64,000 nucleotides of DNA. Origin: Sphingomonas sp. SORGH_AS_0879. Its GTDB lineage: Bacteria; Pseudomonadota; Alphaproteobacteria; Sphingomonadales; Sphingomonadaceae. The translations under genes and the position numbers were made by a program. A model generated the notes under the pieces. That model had not been told where the DNA came from and did not search any database. It saw nothing but the letters and a program-made list of their open reading frames with translations. This document shows, one piece after another, positions 58,001-64,000 of the stretch. The DNA lies in the NCBI RefSeq assembly GCF_030819175.1, contig NZ_JAUTBJ010000002.1, forward strand, positions 3,061,001 to 3,125,000, in the 5' to 3' direction. Position 1 is the stretch's first letter, and every line of letters starts with the position of its first letter.

Positions 58001-61000
58001 GTCCGTCGCCTGGACCGCCAGCGTGCCGAGCCCGGCATGCGTCAGGGTGACGGTACCGTCATACACCTTGGAGCCGGTACCGGTGGCGGACAGGATGATC
58101 CGCCGCGCGATGATCTCACCGACCGCCGCAGAGGCATGGTCCTGATCCAGGACGTAATTGGCCGCGTCCGTGCCGCCCAGCGTCATGCCGGTCACGGTCA
58201 CCAGCTTGCTGGTGCCGGCGTTCTTGTCGGCATAGCTCGCGGTCGCCGAGGTAACGTCGACACGGTCGCCCGCGATCACGCCAGTCAGATTGGCCCCTGC
58301 CAGGGCGGCCGTGGTCGTGCCGTCATAGACCTTGCTGACCGTGCCAACCAGCGCGCCGCTCAGACGCTTCCGATCGATCGTCCCCGCTGCATCGACCTTG
58401 ACGATGGTGTAGTTGCCGCCGCCATTGCCGTCAGTCAGCGTGTACCCGTCCTGCACGCGCAGGGTGCGCGATCCGGCGTTCTTGGTATCGAACGCCTGCG
58501 TCATGCCGATGATCGTATCGCCGACGACCAGGCCCGCAGCGGTCACCGTGCCGGTCGAAGCCGCGGTACCGTCATAGGTACGGGTATCGCTCGCCGCGGT
58601 CAGCGTCAGCGTGGCGCGGCCGATATCGGCGGTGCCCGACGCGACGGTCCCAAGCGTGTAGTTGCCCGCATCCTGCCCCGAAAGCGTCGCCCCGGTCGCG
58701 GTTACCGTCTTGCCGGTACCCGCGTTGCGATCGGCGAAGGCGAGTACCGCCTGGCTGCTATCGACGGTCACGACGTCGCCCGTAATCACGCCATCAAGGC
58801 CATCTACGGTCCCCGTCGCCGTGGTGGTGCCGTCGTAGATCTTGTTCGCGACCGTTACCGCAGCGCCGATTGTCCGCTTGTCGATCACGCCCTGCGCGGG
58901 TTGATCGAGCGACACGACGTAGTTGCCGCCATTGTTACCGTCGACCACGCGCCAGTTGCCGTCGACCTGCAGGTCGTGGGTTCCAGCGGTCGCGGCGGCG
59001 AACGACTGGGTCGCGATGACATCGTCCCCGGCCACCAGGCCGGTCGCGGTCACACGCCCGGCCGAGGCGGTCGTGCGATCGTAAGTCTTGCGATCCGCAA
59101 CCGCACTCAAAATCAGTGCCTTGGCCAAAATCGTGCCGGTGCCACTGGCGAGCGACGCGAGCGTGTAATTGTGCGCCGCATCCCCCGTCAGGGTGATACC
59201 CGACGCGAAGACGGTCTTGTTCACCCCGGCATTGCGATCGGCGAAGACCAGCGTCGCGGCACTGCCGTCCACCGACACCATGTCACCCGTGATCAGCCCG
59301 TTAAAGCCGGTGAAGGTCCCGGTCGCCGCGGTGGTGCCGTCATAGGTCTTGGAATTGACGGTGAAGTCCGCCGTCAACGCCTTGCGGTCGATGATCCCGG
59401 CGGTCGTCGCGCCGCGGCTGACGAGATAGTTGTTCCCGCCATTGCCATCGTTGATCGTCCAGCTGGACACCTGAAGCGTGCGGGCACCCGCATCCTTGGC
59501 ATCGAACGCCTGGGTCGCGGTCAGCGTATCGCCCGCGATCAGCCCGGAAGAGCTGACGGTGCCCGTCGAATCCAGGGTGCCGTCGTAGGTCTTTCGATCG
59601 CTACCCGCCGTCAGCACCAGGCTCGCACGATTGATCGTGGCCTTGTCCCTGGTCACCGTGATCGGATCGAGGGCATAATTGCTGGCGGCCGTGCCTTCCA
59701 GGCGCGCATTGGTGACGGTCACGGCCTTGTCGACGCCCGCGTTGCGATCCGCAAAAGCGAGATCCGCCGTTACGGTGAGGGCATCGCCCGTCACCATATT
59801 GGCAATGGTACCGAAGGTGCCGGTCGCGACGGCGCTGCCGTCATAGGTCTTGTCGTTCGCGCTCACCGAACTGGTGACGGTGCGCCGATCGATCGTTCCA
59901 ACAGCGTCAACCTTGACCACGGCGTAATTGCCGCCGTCATTGCCATCCGCGATCGACCATTCCCCGACCTTCAGCGCGCGGGCGCCCGCGTTCTTGGAGT
60001 CGAACACCTGCGTCGCGGTCAGCGTGTCGCCAGTAATCAATCCGCTGAAGCCGACCGTTCCCGTCGATGCGGTCGTCCCGTCATAGACCTTCGTATCGGC
60101 CGCAGCCGTCAGCGTCAGCGTCTGGCGCGCAACGTCCACCACGCCCTGTACGGGTGCGGCGACAAGCACATAATTGCCCGACGCATTGTTGACGAGCGCG
60201 AAGCCGGCCAGCGCAGCGCTCTTGCCCGTACCGGCGTTGCGGTCGGCCAATGCGCCGTTGACGCTGCTCGCATCCAGCGAAACACCGTCACTCCGAAGCA
60301 GAGCCGATGTCACGGCATCCCCATCGGCCAGCGTGAAGGTCATGGAGCCCAGCTGCGATGCGGTAAGGTTGGTTGTGCCGTCATACGTCTTCGCACCACG
60401 ACCACCAGCCGTCACCGCGACCTGCCGCGCGACGATCTCGCCGACATTGGCGGCGGCATGGTCACTGTCGAGCAGATAGTTGGCCGCGTCGGCGCCCTGC
60501 AGCGTCATGCCACCGACGGTTATCAGCTTGTTCGTCCCGACGTTGCGATCCGAATACTCGGCACTTGCCGCCGCTACGGTAACGGTGTCGCCCGCGATCA
60601 CACCCGACAGGTTGGCGGGCAGGATCGTCGCGGTGGTGGTCCCGTCATAGACCTTGGAGACGGTGCCGGTCAGGCTGCTGCTGATCGTCTTCTGCGCGAT
60701 CGAGCCCGCCGCGTTCACCTTGACGACATTGTAGTTCCCACCGTCATTGCCGTCGCTCAGCGTCCAATCGGACACCAACAGCGTCCGGTTACCCGCATTC
60801 TTGCTGTCGAACGCCTGGTTCGCGGTCGCGGTATCGCCGCCGACCAATCCGGCGATGGTGACCGTAACGTTCGATTTGACAAGACCATCATAGGTCTTGG
60901 TGTCGGTGGCAGCGGTCAGCGTCAGGGTCGCCTTGGCGATGTCCGCCAGCCCCTGCACACTGGCATTGGCGAGTGCGTAATTGCCCGACGCATTGTTCGT

Positions 61001-64000
61001 CAGCGCATAGCCGGTCAGCGTCACGCCCTTACCGGTGCTGGCATTGCGATCGGCGAAGGCACCGCTGACGGCGGCCAGGTCGATCGCCACGCCATCGCTC
61101 GTCAGCAGCGACTGCGTCGTCGTGTCGCCGTCGGCGAGCACGAAGCTCAGCGTGCCGAGCTGCGAAGCGGACAGCACCGCGGTCCCGTCATAGGTCTTGG
61201 TACCGCGACCGCTGACACCCACCCCGATCTGCCGCGCGGTGATCGTGCCGATACTGGCCGATGTATGGTTCTGGTCGAGCTGATAGTTGAGCGCATCCGC
61301 ACCCGTCAGCGACATGCCGCTGACCGTCACGAGCTTGCCGGTACCGGCGTTGCGATCGGCGTAATCGGCACTGGTTGCCGCCACGGTGACGGTATCGCCC
61401 GCAATCACGCCCGACAGATTGGCGGGCAGGATCGTCGCGGTGGTGGTGCCGTCATAGACCTTGGACACGGTGCCGGTCAGGCTGCTGCTGATCGTCTTCT
61501 GCGCGATCAAGCCTGCCGCATTCACCTTGACGACATTGTAGTTTCCGCCGTCATTGCCGTCGCTCAGCGTCCAATCGGAGACCAGCAGCGTCCGACTGCC
61601 GGCATTCTTGCTGTCGAACGCCTGGTTCGCGGTCGCGGTATCGCCGCCGACCAATCCGGCGATGGTGACCGTAACGTTCGATTTGACAAGACCATCATAG
61701 GTCTTGGTGTCGGTGGCCGCGGTCAGCGTCAGGGTCGCCTTGGCGATGTCCGCCAGCCCCTGCACACTGGCATTGGCGAGTGCGTAATTGCCCGACGCAT
61801 TGTTCGTCAGCGCATAGCCGGTCAGCGTCACGCCCTTACCGGTGCTGGCATTGCGATCCGCGAAGGCACCGCTGACGGCGGCCAGGTCGATCGTCACGCC
61901 ATCGCTCGTCAGCAGCGACTGCGTCGTCGTGTCGCCGTCCGCGAGCACGAAGCTGAGCGTGCCCAGCTGCGACGCGGACAGTATTGCGGTGCCGTCATAG
62001 GTCTTGGCACCGCGACCGCCGACACCCACCGCGATCTGCCGCGCGGTAATCGTGCCGATATTGGCCGATGTATGGTCCTGATCGAGCTGATAGTTGAGCG
62101 CGTCCGCACCCGTCAGCGACATGCCGGTGACCGTCACCAGCTTGTTCGTACCGGCGTTGCGATCGGCGTAATCGGCACTGGTCGCTGCCACGGTGACGGT
62201 GTCACCCGCGATCACACCCGACAGGTTGGCGGGCAGGATCGTCGCGGTGGTGGTGCCGTCATAGACCTTGGAGACGGTGCCGGTCAGGCTGCTGCTGATC
62301 GTCTTCTGCGCGATCGAGCCCGCCGCGTTCACCTTGACGACATTGTAGTTCCCGCCGTCATTGCCGTCGCTGACGGTCCAGCTATCGGCGCTCAGCGTGC
62401 GACTGCCCGCATTCTTGCTGTCGAATGCCTGGGTCGCGATGGCGGTGTCGCCGCCGACCAACCCGGCGATGGTGACCGTACCGGTCGACGCGCGCAGACC
62501 GTCATAGGTCTTGGTGTCGGCCGCAGCGGTCAGCGTCAGGGTCGCCTTGGTGATATTGGCGGTACCGCTGCCCACGGAGCCGAGCGTGTAATTGCCCGCA
62601 TCGGCACCGCCCAGGGTGGCGCCGGTGACCGTCACCGCCTTGCCGTTGCCCGCGTTGCGATCGAGGAAGGCCAGCACGCCGCTCGCGGCGTCGACCGTTA
62701 CCACATCGCCCGAGACGATACCGGTCAGGCCCGTGAAGGTGCCGGATGCGGTCGTCGTGCCGTCATACACCTTGTCATTGATCGTCACCGCCGCATTGAT
62801 GACCCGCCGGTCGATCGTGCCGTTTGCCGGGTTTCCGAGCGTGACGATGTAGTTCCGACCGCCATTACCGTCGCTGACGGAATATTGACCGACCTGCAAT
62901 CGATGCGCACCCGCCGTGCGCCCGGCGAATACCTGGTTCGCGATGACCGCATCGCCGCCGACGAGGCCCGCCACCTGCACCGCGCCGCCCGATGCGGTGG
63001 TGCCATCATAGATCTTGCTGTCGCTGACCGCCGTCAGCGTCAGGGCCTTGGCATTGACCGTACCGGTGCCATTGGCCACCCCGTCAAGGATGTAATTGGC
63101 CGCGTCCGCACCGCCCAGCGTCGCGCCCGTCACCGTCACCGCCTTGCCCGATCCGGCGTTGCGATCCGCGAAAGCCAGCGTTCCGCCGTTCACGGTCACC
63201 ACTTCGCCCGTGACGAGATTCTGCAGCGCACCGAACGTGCCGGTCGCCGCCGTCGTGCCGTCATAATCGCGCGTGTCTACGGTCACCGCCGTGGTGACGA
63301 CCCGCTTGTCGATCCGACCAGCCGCATCCGCCAAGGTGACCAGATAGTTGCCGCCGCCATTGCCGTCGCTGACGGAATATCCGCCATCCACGATCAGTCG
63401 GCGCACCCCGGCATCCTTCGCGTCGAAATGCTGCGTGGCGCTGAAGGTGTCACCCGTGGCAAGACCGGTCGCGACGACCGCACCTGCGGACGCGGTGGTG
63501 CCGTCATAGGTCTTGGCATCGGTGCCGGCGGTCAGCACAAGCGACGCCTTGCTGATCGCGGCCGTGCCGTCCGCAACCGTTGCGAGCGCATAGTTGCGTG
63601 CATCGGTGCCGGTCAGCGTCGCGCCGGACACCGTCACCGCCTTTCCGGTACCGACATTGCGATCCGCGAAGGTCAAGGTGCCCGTGGCGTCGGCGGTTTC
63701 ACCCGAGACGAGGTTCTGAAGCGCACTGAATGTGCCCGTCGCCGACGTCGTGCCGTCATAGACCTTGTCATTGGCGTTCACGATGGTCGTGACGATACGC
63801 TTGGCGATCGCACCTGCAGCCGTGTTGGTCGCGACGACGTAATTGGCGCCGCCATTGCCATCGCTGACGGTGTAGCCGGAAACGAAAAGGCTGCGCGTTC
63901 CGGCGTCCTTGCTGTCGAAAGCCTGGGTGGCCGTCACCGTATCGCCCGCGACCAGGCCCGAGAATTGTACGATCGCCGACGAGTTGACGGTACCGTCATA
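49013..64000 (-). CDS. Second giant YDG-repeat surface protein (5' end outside window)
   Basis: At least 4995 residues are visible, and the frame is still open at the right edge. Almost all of it is about 56 YDG repeats of 75-90 residues in three sub-types: KTYDGTTASSGTV...DGNDGGNY, KVYDGTTAATGTF...FADRNAGTGKAVTVTGATL, and GRGAKTYDGT...DGVTLD...GNYVLAS. The C-terminal 250 residues differ: an MBG-like domain (VKGQADPAFNYAVSSGSLVTGDQI), then ARSLANRAFASLPG, then a tail with two Cys (LNSCLNGSSRTNCGPALG) and the end TTTIRFVEPSR. No signal peptide or TPS domain can be seen because the N-terminus is missing. It is probably a large adhesin. No second TpsB gene is in the window. Confidence 0.9.
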   Translation of the reverse strand, partial: YDGTVNSSAIVQFSGLVAGDTVTATQAFDSKDAGTRSLFVSGYTVSDGNGGANYVVATNTAAGAIAKRIVTTIVNANDKVYDGTTSATGTFSALQNLVSGETADATGTLTFADRNVGTGKAVTVSGATLTGTDARNYALATVADGTAAISKASLVLTAGTDAKTYDGTTASAGAVVATGLATGDTFSATQHFDAKDAGVRRLIVDGGYSVSDGNGGGNYLVTLADAAGRIDKRVVTTAVTVDTRDYDGTTAATGTFGALQNLVTGEVVTVNGGTLAFADRNAGSGKAVTVTGATLGGADAANYILDGVANGTGTVNAKALTLTAVSDSKIYDGTTASGGAVQVAGLVGGDAVIANQVFAGRTAGAHRLQVGQYSVSDGNGGRNYIVTLGNPANGTIDRRVINAAVTINDKVYDGTTTASGTFTGLTGIVSGDVVTVDAASGVLAFLDRNAGNGKAVTVTGATLGGADAGNYTLGSVGSGTANITKATLTLTAAADTKTYDGLRASTGTVTIAGLVGGDTAIATQAFDSKNAGSRTLSADSWTVSDGNDGGNYNVVKVNAAGSIAQKTISSSLTGTVSKVYDGTTTATILPANLSGVIAGDTVTVAATSADYADRNAGTNKLVTVTGMSLTGADALNYQLDQDHTSANIGTITARQIAVGVGGRGAKTYDGTAILSASQLGTLSFVLADGDTTTQSLLTSDGVTIDLAAVSGAFADRNASTGKGVTLTGYALTNNASGNYALANASVQGLADIAKATLTLTAATDTKTYDGLVKSNVTVTIAGLVGGDTATANQAFDSKNAGSRTLLVSDWTLSDGNDGGNYNVVKVNAAGLIAQKTISSSLTGTVSKVYDGTTTATILPANLSGVIAGDTVTVAATSADYADRNAGTGKLVTVSGMSLTGADALNYQLDQNHTSASIGTITARQIGVGVSGRGTKTYDGTAVLSASQLGTLSFVLADGDTTTQSLLTSDGVAIDLAAVSGAFADRNASTGKGVTLTGYALTNNASGNYALANASVQGLADIAKATLTLTAATDTKTYDGLVKSNVTVTIAGLVGGDTATANQAFDSKNAGNRTLLVSDWTLSDGNDGGNYNVVKVNAAGSIAQKTISSSLTGTVSKVYDGTTTATILPANLSGVIAGDTVTVAAASAEYSDRNVGTNKLITVGGMTLQGADAANYLLDSDHAAANVGEIVARQVAVTAGGRGAKTYDGTTNLTASQLGSMTFTLADGDAVTSALLRSDGVSLDASSVNGALADRNAGTGKSAALAGFALVNNASGNYVLVAAPVQGVVDVARQTLTLTAAADTKVYDGTTASTGTVGFSGLITGDTLTATQVFDSKNAGARALKVGEWSIADGNDGGNYAVVKVDAVGTIDRRTVTSSVSANDKTYDGSAVATGTFGTIANMVTGDALTVTADLAFADRNAGVDKAVTVTNARLEGTAASNYALDPITVTRDKATINRASLVLTAGSDRKTYDGTLDSTGTVSSSGLIAGDTLTATQAFDAKDAGARTLQVSSWTINDGNGGNNYLVSRGATTAGIIDRKALTADFTVNSKTYDGTTAATGTFTGFNGLITGDMVSVDGSAATLVFADRNAGVNKTVFASGITLTGDAAHNYTLASLASGTGTILAKALILSAVADRKTYDRTTASAGRVTATGLVAGDDVIATQSFAAATAGTHDLQVDGNWRVVDGNNGGNYVVSLDQPAQGVIDKRTIGAAVTVANKIYDGTTTATGTVDGLDGVITGDVVTVDSSQAVLAFADRNAGTGKTVTATGATLSGQDAGNYTLGTVASGTADIGRATLTLTAASDTRTYDGTAASTGTVTAAGLVVGDTIIGMTQAFDTKNAGSRTLRVQDGYTLTDGNGGGNYTIVKVDAAGTIDRKRLSGALVGTVSKVYDGTTTAALAGANLTGVIAGDRVDVTSATASYADKNAGTSKLVTVTGMTLGGTDAANYVLDQDHASAAVGEIIARRIILSATGTGSKVYDGTVTLTHAGLGTLAVQATDADTRTLMSADGVTFDDAGVSGVFADRHAGTSKVVTLSGYALAGNALGNYVLDTGTAQGVADVARKALTLTAGTDSKTYDGSNLSAALVAIDGLVAGDSAVASQRFDGKDAGTRTLVVHDWTVSDGNGGGDYAVTTVNTAGTITRRVVTSAVHADDKVYDGTTAATGSFGTLTNVVAGETLGVTGVLAFADRNAGANKTVTVSGATLTGSDARNYELSPLGDGTATISKASLVLNASTDRKTYDGTLVSNGAIRATGLVAGDSVTASQLFDGKNAGARILHVVDGSWVVSDGNGGNNYAVSIGDTAVGAITQRVLTTGVVVDTREYDGTTAATGTFGALQNVVLGDRVTLTGGTLAFADRNAGTGKAVTVTGATLGGSDAANYVLADVASGTGTVTRKALVLTAVGDSKVYDGTLASSGQVRASGLVTGDAVIATQAFDGKDVGTRGLQVATWSIADGNGGGNYAVSIDNPVSGTITARTLRAAAVVDDKIYDGTIAAIGRITGLTGVLGSDDVTVGGSGLFTFVDRNAGAGKAVNVSGLTLGGAQAGNYVLDAVSGGSASITKATLTLTASNDSKTYDGTTASSGTVTATGLVVGDTISGMTQAFDTKNAGQRIISANSWTIADGNDGGNYAIVKVDASGTIARKVIDGTLTGTVSKVYDGTTAATLLGANLAGVIAGDAVDVLTSAAYYTGKDVGTGKTVTVTGMALSGRDAANYDLTSTTASAAVGTITARSVTITAAGRGAKTYDGTDILTTGQRGTLTLSAGDDDALTKALLASDGVTLDASGVTGTLVDRNAGTGKSVTLGGYALSGNGLGNFVLASNTVLGIADVARASLTLAASDNTKTYDGTTASSGTVRITGLVTGDTATATQVFDSRNAGNRLLKVVDQVINDGNDGGNYVVHLVDGIGTIARRLVTTNAIADGKVYDGTTRATGRYTALGNVVAGDTVAATGGDMVFADRNVGIAKTVSVSGTTLSGGDAANYVLDTVADTTASISRAALVLNAGTDTRAYDGTLVSNGAIRAVGLVAGDSVTASQLFDSKNAGARILHVVDGSWTVSDGNGGNNYAVTIGDTANGAITQRVLTTAVTVNDKEYDGTTAATGTFGGLFNLVGSDQVTLSGGTLAFADRNAGTGKVVTVTGATLGGADAANYVLADVASGTGTVTRKALVLTAVGDSKVYDGTLASSGQVRASGLVTGDAVIATQAFDGKDVGTRGLQVATWSIADGNGGGNYAVSIDNPVSGTITARTLRAAAVVDDKTYDGTIAAIGRITGLTGVLGSDDVTVGGSGLFTFVDRNAGAGKAVNVSGLTLGGAQAGNYVLDAVSGGSASITKATLTLTASNDSKTYDGTTASSGTVTATGLVVGDTISGMTQAFDTKNAGQRIISANSWTIADGNDGGNYAIVKVDASGTIARKVIDGTLTGTVSKVYDGTTAATLLGANLAGVIAGDAVDVLTSAAYYTGKDVGTGKTVTVTGMALSGRDAANYDLTSTTASAAVGTITARSVTITAAGRGAKTYDGTDILTTGQRGTLTLSAGDDDALTRSLLASDGVTLDVSGVTGTLVDRNAGTGKSVTLGGYALSGNGLGNFVLASNTVLGIADVARASLTLAASDNTKTYDGTTASSGTVRITGLVTGDTATAAQVFDSRNAGNRLLKVVDQVINDGNDGGNYIVHLVDASGTIARRLVTTGITADNRVYDGTTAATGRYAALTNVLAGDAVGIGAGTMAFADRNAGIGKTVTVTGTTLNGADASNYVLDTIADTTADIGRAALILNASSDMRAYDGTANSAALVQASGLVAGDSVTAVQAFDGKNAGARVLHVVDGSWTVTDGNGGANYIVSIGGTANGAILQRLLTTAVTVNDKEYDGTTAATGAFGGLFNLVGSDQVTLSGGTLAFADRNAGIGKAVTVTGATLSGADAANYALDSIAVGTATITPRALSLQAVADNRIYDGTTVSAAAVLAAGLVGGDTVNATQRFDSRHAGSRLLQVADGWTINDGNGGGNYVVSKGAAVAGTIDRRLVSAGVTVQDKVYDGTTVAIGTIGGLTNVIAGDDLVLDATGGALRFLDRNAGVGKAVSLSGLVLGGSDAADYVLSDLGAGSATIAKATLTLTASADHKTYDGTRTSNGTVTINGLVAGDTATATQAFDTKAAGLRTIGADSWTIADGNDGGNYQIVKVNASGVIDRKLLSGALTGPVTKVYDGTDVATVTPINLDGFVAGDAVTLATDGARYADRNVGSGKTVTVTGMRLTGDDAANYMLGSDQASANIGTITARQVSVNVTGRGAKTYDGTVILRSDQAGGLSFAAAANDAATRALLAADGVTLDASGVTGTLADRNAGTGKSVTLGGYTLSGNGLGNFELASDTVLGIADVARASLTLAASDNTKTYDGTTASAGTVTITGLVAGDSATATQAFDSRNAGNRVLKVVDQVINDGNDGGNYIVHLVDAAGTIARRLVTTGITVDNKVYDGTTAATGTFGRLFNLVGSDQVTLSGGTLAFADRNAGIDKAVTVTGATLSGADAANYALDSIAVGTATITPRALNLQAVADSRIYDGTTVSAAAVLASGLVGGDTVNATQRFDSRHAGSRLLQVADGWTINDGNGGGNYVVSKGAAVAGTIDRRVVSAGFTVQDKVYDGTTVATGTIGGLTNVIVGDDLVLDATGGALRFLDRNAGVGKAVSLSGLVLGGSDAADYVLSGLGAGSATIAKATLTLAASADRKTYDGTRLSSGKVTINGLVAGDTVAASQVFDDRNAGERLLKVTGYTLADGNNGGNYVVRLVDAAGSIDRRTLALTLADATKVKGQADPAFNYAVSSGSLVTGDQINGSPIRDSGEEAGSYAIRAGSLRVNDNYALSVTDGRLTITTVPGGITPVIIQNARSLANRAFASLPGTTETRNLPHQWTGLFENTSGFGWIGKEQLPGNLTVVMQFANEEQGTAKEAARLGGTEGANGQDPLNSCLNGSSRTNCGPALGSGFPYPTNSAVTTTIRFVEPSR
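49820..52359 (-). repeat. In-frame duplication, period 1809 nt, in the second giant gene
   Basis: About 730 nt at 49820-50550 recur at 51629-52359 with few differences. The offset of 1809 nt equals 603 codons, so the frame is kept. It covers the units QDKVYDGTTVATG, DSRIYDGTTVSAA and neighbours. Confidence 0.8.
53020..56950 (-). repeat. Near-identical 1.6-kb in-frame duplication, period 2310 nt
   Basis: About 1.62 kb at 53020-54640 is repeated at 55330-56950. The offset is 2310 nt, 770 codons. Line-by-line reading shows long stretches with no mismatch and only scattered single changes, which points to a recent duplication or gene conversion. The copies span about nine YDG units. Confidence 0.88.
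60580..62400 (-). repeat. Tandem 807-nt (269-aa) higher-order YDG unit
   Basis: The series VSKVYDGTTTATI, GAKTYDGT, DTKTYDGL recurs with an exact period of 807 nt (landmarks at 60606, 61413 and 62220), giving a little over two full copies. Each higher-order unit holds three YDG domains, one of each sub-type. Confidence 0.82.

Noticed and set aside
49013..64000. Possible CRISPR array because of the dense periodic repeats
   Set aside because: The repeats are 225-260 nt coding units in one open frame, with no short identical repeats and unique spacers.

Overview
The window is GC-rich DNA from an alphaproteobacterium, most likely a member of the Sphingomonadaceae. I infer this from the FecI/FecR/TonB-receptor signalling set, the abundance of TonB receptors, IalB-family proteins, a Zur-linked COG0523 GTPase pair and the codon style. 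No rRNA, tRNA or CRISPR array was seen.

Layout. (1) 1-20.1 kb, all minus strand, read right to left: an EAL-domain c-di-GMP phosphodiesterase, a TpsB/FhaC-type outer-membrane translocator, a 5332-residue TPS-secreted exoprotein and two IalB-like periplasmic proteins that share one unbroken frame. The exoprotein has an N-terminal TPS domain, then about 24 FG-GAP/propeller-like repeats, then about 27 YDG repeats. (2) 20.2-23 kb: a minimal tyrosine recombinase whose catalytic core is flanked by 28-bp inverted repeats, followed by a graveyard of IS3-family remnants. (3) 23-30.8 kb: a zinc/metal-stress island with a zur gene cut off by an IS3 remnant, two divergent COG0523 GTPases with a candidate Zur operator between them, an M3 dipeptidyl carboxypeptidase, a TonB receptor with an in-frame TGA, and an exported Fe/Mn superoxide dismutase shortened by a second IS3 element. 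(4) 30.8-31.7 kb: IS3 and RND-pump debris, including an inversion. (5) 31.8-38 kb, plus strand: an ECF sigma factor, a FecR anti-sigma, an STN-type TonB receptor (frameshifted) and an exported FAD oxidoreductase. (6) 38-47.9 kb, minus strand: a fructan (levan/inulin) utilisation locus with a ROK repressor, a promoter/operator, ROK fructokinase, sugar-porter MFS, periplasmic GH32, TonB receptor (frameshifted) and GH32 lipoprotein (frameshifted). (7) 48.4-64 kb, minus strand: a small winged-helix regulator downstream of a second giant protein, at least 4995 residues made almost wholly of about 56 YDG repeats. Its 5' end lies outside the window.

How parts fit together. The EAL enzyme, TpsB, exoprotein and IalB-like proteins read as one co-directional surface-adhesion operon with a c-di-GMP input. 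The fructan locus forms a complete path: outer-membrane uptake, GH32 hydrolysis, permease, fructokinase, all under a ROK repressor. The metal island looks like a Zur regulon segment that has been damaged at both ends by IS insertions. Three frameshifts in otherwise intact genes all fall next to CGGCCG, which may reflect read or assembly error rather than real decay.
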